In this document: positions 5,640-7,188 of the stretch, piece by piece
Numbering within the stretch: position 1 is the first letter of the stretch
How the letters are laid out: every line of letters begins with the position of its first letter
From: Thermoleophilia bacterium
GTDB lineage: Bacteria; Actinomycetota; Thermoleophilia; Gaiellales; Gaiellaceae
Assembly: GCA_025933895.1 (NCBI GenBank)
Contig: JAICZB010000122.1
Location: forward strand, 1 to 7,188
DNA length: 7,188 bases
Direction of reading: 5' to 3'
The notes under the pieces: generated by a model
The model's input: only the letters and a program-made list of their open reading frames with translations
Databases searched by the model: none
What the model was told of the DNA's origin: nothing
Position numbers and translations under genes: made by a program

Positions 5640-6520
5640 TACTTAACCGAGCCGGCGAGGAGCCCCTGGACGAAGTAGCGCTGGAAGGCGAAGAAGACGA
5701 TCAGCGGGATGATGAGCGAGAGGAACGTCGCCGGGGCGATGATGGCGGTGCCCTGTGTGAACTGGCGGAGCTGGCTGAAGATCCAGACGTTGATCGTGTT
5801 CACGCTGAACGTGAGCGAGACGATCAGGTCGTTCCAGGTCCAGAGGAACTGGAAGATCGCGAGCGAGGCGATCGCCGGAAGGCCGAGAGGCAGGATCAGG
5901 CGGAGAAAGATCCAGATCTCGCTCGCGCCGTCGATGCGGGCCGATTCGAGGATGTCCTTCGGAATCCCGATGAAGAAGTTGCGCAGGAGGAAGACGGCGA
6001 ACGGGAGCCCGAACGCGGCGTGGAAGAGGATCACGCTCAGAGCCGTCCCGCCGATCCCGGCGGTGTCGTAGAGCTTGAACAGCGGGATCAACGCCATCTG
6101 CAAGGGCACCACCAGGAGGCCGATCACGCAGATGAAGATCCAGTCGCGGCCGGGGAAGTCGAGCCAGGCGAAGGCATAGCCCGCGAGCGCGGCCACGATC
6201 ACCACGAGGACGGTGTTGCCTACGGCGACGTAGGCGGTGGTCTTGAGGGCGCCGGTCAGCCCGGAGTTGTGGAAGAGGGCGCTGTAGTTCGAGAACGTCG
6301 CCAGGCTCGGGTGGGCGAAGATCTTCCACCAGCCGGCGGTGGCGGTCTCGGTCCCGGGCAGGATCGAGGTGATGAAGAGGCCGACGGTCGGCACGAGCCA
6401 GAGCAGGCCGATCACGACGAGCAAGATCTGGAGCGGCGTCTTCGCGACCGCGCGCAGGATCCTGGCGGCGACCGTGTCGCGCTGAGCGGGCAGGCGCACC
6501 GCCTCGGAAGCGACTGCCAT
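5639..6520 (-). CDS. Carbohydrate ABC transporter permease, MalG type
   Basis: This 293-residue inner-membrane permease of the binding-protein-dependent type has six predicted helices at about 30-52, 98-121, 127-148, 160-182, 218-235 and 262-280. The cytoplasmic EAA loop that docks the ATPase is clear (ESARIDGASEIWIFLRLILP, 192-211). It ends FVQGLLAGSVK, and the C-terminal GxxxGSVK pattern is characteristic of MalG-type sugar permeases. The ATG at 6520-6518 overlaps the stop of the upstream permease as TGATG, with GGAG 9 nt before it (6533-6530). An open frame continues further upstream, but that part lies inside the partner permease gene and reads like noise. With the adjacent permease it should form a heterodimeric channel. 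The solute-binding protein and ATPase are not in the window. The sugar is unknown; the order resembles alpha-glucoside (aglF-aglG) systems. Confidence 0.96.
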   Translation of the reverse strand: MAVASEAVRLPAQRDTVAARILRAVAKTPLQILLVVIGLLWLVPTVGLFITSILPGTETATAGWWKIFAHPSLATFSNYSALFHNSGLTGALKTTAYVAVGNTVLVVIVAALAGYAFAWLDFPGRDWIFICVIGLLVVPLQMALIPLFKLYDTAGIGGTALSVILFHAAFGLPFAVFLLRNFFIGIPKDILESARIDGASEIWIFLRLILPLGLPAIASLAIFQFLWTWNDLIVSLTFSVNTINVWIFSQLRQFTQGTAIIAPATFLSLIIPLIVFFAFQRYFVQGLLAGSVK

Positions 6521-7188
6521 CAGGTCTCTCTCCGGAAGCGTCGGATGTTGAGCGCGAGGACGGGCAGCACGAGCAGGAAGAGGAAGACCGCGATCGCCGA
6601 GCCCGTGCCGAAGTCGAAGCCGCTGAAGGACGTTCGCCACATCGCGAGCGCGATCACGTTCGCATTCGACTGCGTCGACTCGGGTGCGAGCGCGATCACG
6701 ATGTCGAACACCTTGAGGACGTTGATGATCATCGTGATGAAGACGACGCTCAGGACCGGTGCGAGCAACGGCACGGTGACGCGGCGGAAGACCTGGAACT
6801 CGGTCGCGCCGTCGGTTCGCGCCGCCTCGAGCACCTCCCGCGGCAACGCCGCGAGGCCGGACGCTATCACGACCAGGGCGAAGCCGGCCCAGATCCAGAT
6901 GTAGGCGATGAGGAGGGCCGGCGTGATCAGGCTCGGCCCGAGCCAGGAGTAGCCGCCAAACGGTTTCGCGAAGGTCTGGGCGCCGATGCCCGCGCTGTAA
7001 GTCCCCGCCGAGACTCCGGTGAAGGTGAAGCTGCCGTTCGGTTCCGTCTTGGTCGACTGCACGACCTTGCCGGACGAGTCCTTCAGCTCGACCGTGACGC
7101 CGGGGAGCCCGAGCTCGCTCTGCTCGACGACGCCGGGCTTGCCACCGCCGGGCTTGAAGTCGCGCCAGACGACGCCCTCGATCGCGCC
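6520..7188 (-). CDS. Sugar ABC transporter permease, MalF/AglF type, with beta-sandwich insertion; 5' end outside window
   Basis: The visible 222 residues are the C-terminal part of a MalF-type permease; its start lies beyond 7188. An internal GTG at 7062 has no ribosome binding site and sits inside a domain, so it is not the start. Residues 1-67 of the visible part form an inserted carboxypeptidase-regulatory/SdrD-B-like beta-sandwich: GAIEGVVWRDFKPGGG, SELGLPGVTVELKD, then EPNGSFTFTGVSAGTY. The transmembrane core resumes at about 80-90. Helices are near 88-112, 143-165 and 196-214. The EAA loop (EAARTDGATEFQVFRRVTVP, 121-140) is intact. The insertion is likely in an external loop; similar inserts are, from memory, found in some actinobacterial alpha-glucoside permeases. 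It pairs with the MalG-type protein encoded immediately downstream with 1-nt overlap. Confidence 0.93.
   Translation of the reverse strand, partial: GAIEGVVWRDFKPGGGKPGVVEQSELGLPGVTVELKDSSGKVVQSTKTEPNGSFTFTGVSAGTYSAGIGAQTFAKPFGGYSWLGPSLITPALLIAYIWIWAGFALVVIASGLAALPREVLEAARTDGATEFQVFRRVTVPLLAPVLSVVFITMIINVLKVFDIVIALAPESTQSNANVIALAMWRTSFSGFDFGTGSAIAVFLFLLVLPVLALNIRRFRRET

Noticed and set aside
1..7188. CRISPR arrays, tRNA or rRNA genes, insertion sequences, phage genes
   Set aside because: No regularly spaced repeats, cloverleaf-like segments, transposase or integrase motifs, or terminal inverted repeats were seen on reading both strands.

Overview
This is a high-GC stretch with strong G/C preference at third codon positions, frequent GTG starts and tightly overlapping genes. 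The gene families fit an actinobacterium, plausibly a deep-branching Thermoleophilia-type lineage; that placement is inference from style and families, not from a marker gene. Six of the eight genes are on the minus strand in a five-gene, densely overlapped cluster plus a response regulator/histidine kinase pair at the left edge. Counting right to left, the cluster runs permease, permease, flavoprotein, beta-helix membrane protein, redoxin.

Left part (1-2524): a NarL/FixJ-type response regulator (its C-terminal end is cut by the window edge) and its HisKA_3-type sensor kinase are translationally coupled by a 4-nt GTGA overlap. A small exported protein is transcribed divergently from the kinase. 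The 110-bp gap between them holds a small inverted repeat between two direct repeats (a possible operator) and a palindrome over the kinase ribosome binding site. The exported-protein gene ends at a clear intrinsic terminator. A short piece of membrane-protein coding sequence without a start lies just after it.

Right part (2654-7188, minus strand): two sugar-type (MalF/MalG) ABC permease genes, the first missing its 5' end and carrying a prealbumin-like beta-sandwich insertion; an FAD/NAD(P)-binding flavoprotein; a five-helix membrane protein with a right-handed beta-helix rich in Met/His/Cys; and a redoxin of the iodothyronine-deiodinase-like/AhpC-TSA group. Neighbouring genes overlap by 1, 1, 16 and 4 nt, so they look like one transcription and translation unit.

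The main discovery is the last gene. Its reading frame is interrupted by one in-frame TGA exactly at the catalytic position of the motif GSFT-x-PYC. A perfect 7-bp hairpin with a GGTC loop follows, 18 nt after the TGA. Loop sequence and spacing match, from memory, those of the Escherichia coli fdhF SECIS element. Codons over the hairpin abandon the genome's G/C-ending preference. The gene is therefore read as a 237-residue selenoprotein with Sec69 in a UxxC motif, which ordinary gene calling would truncate to 68 residues or reduce to a 92-residue fragment. Its place at the end of a sugar-permease/flavoprotein/beta-helix operon is unusual and suggests an envelope-linked redox function not obvious from any single gene.
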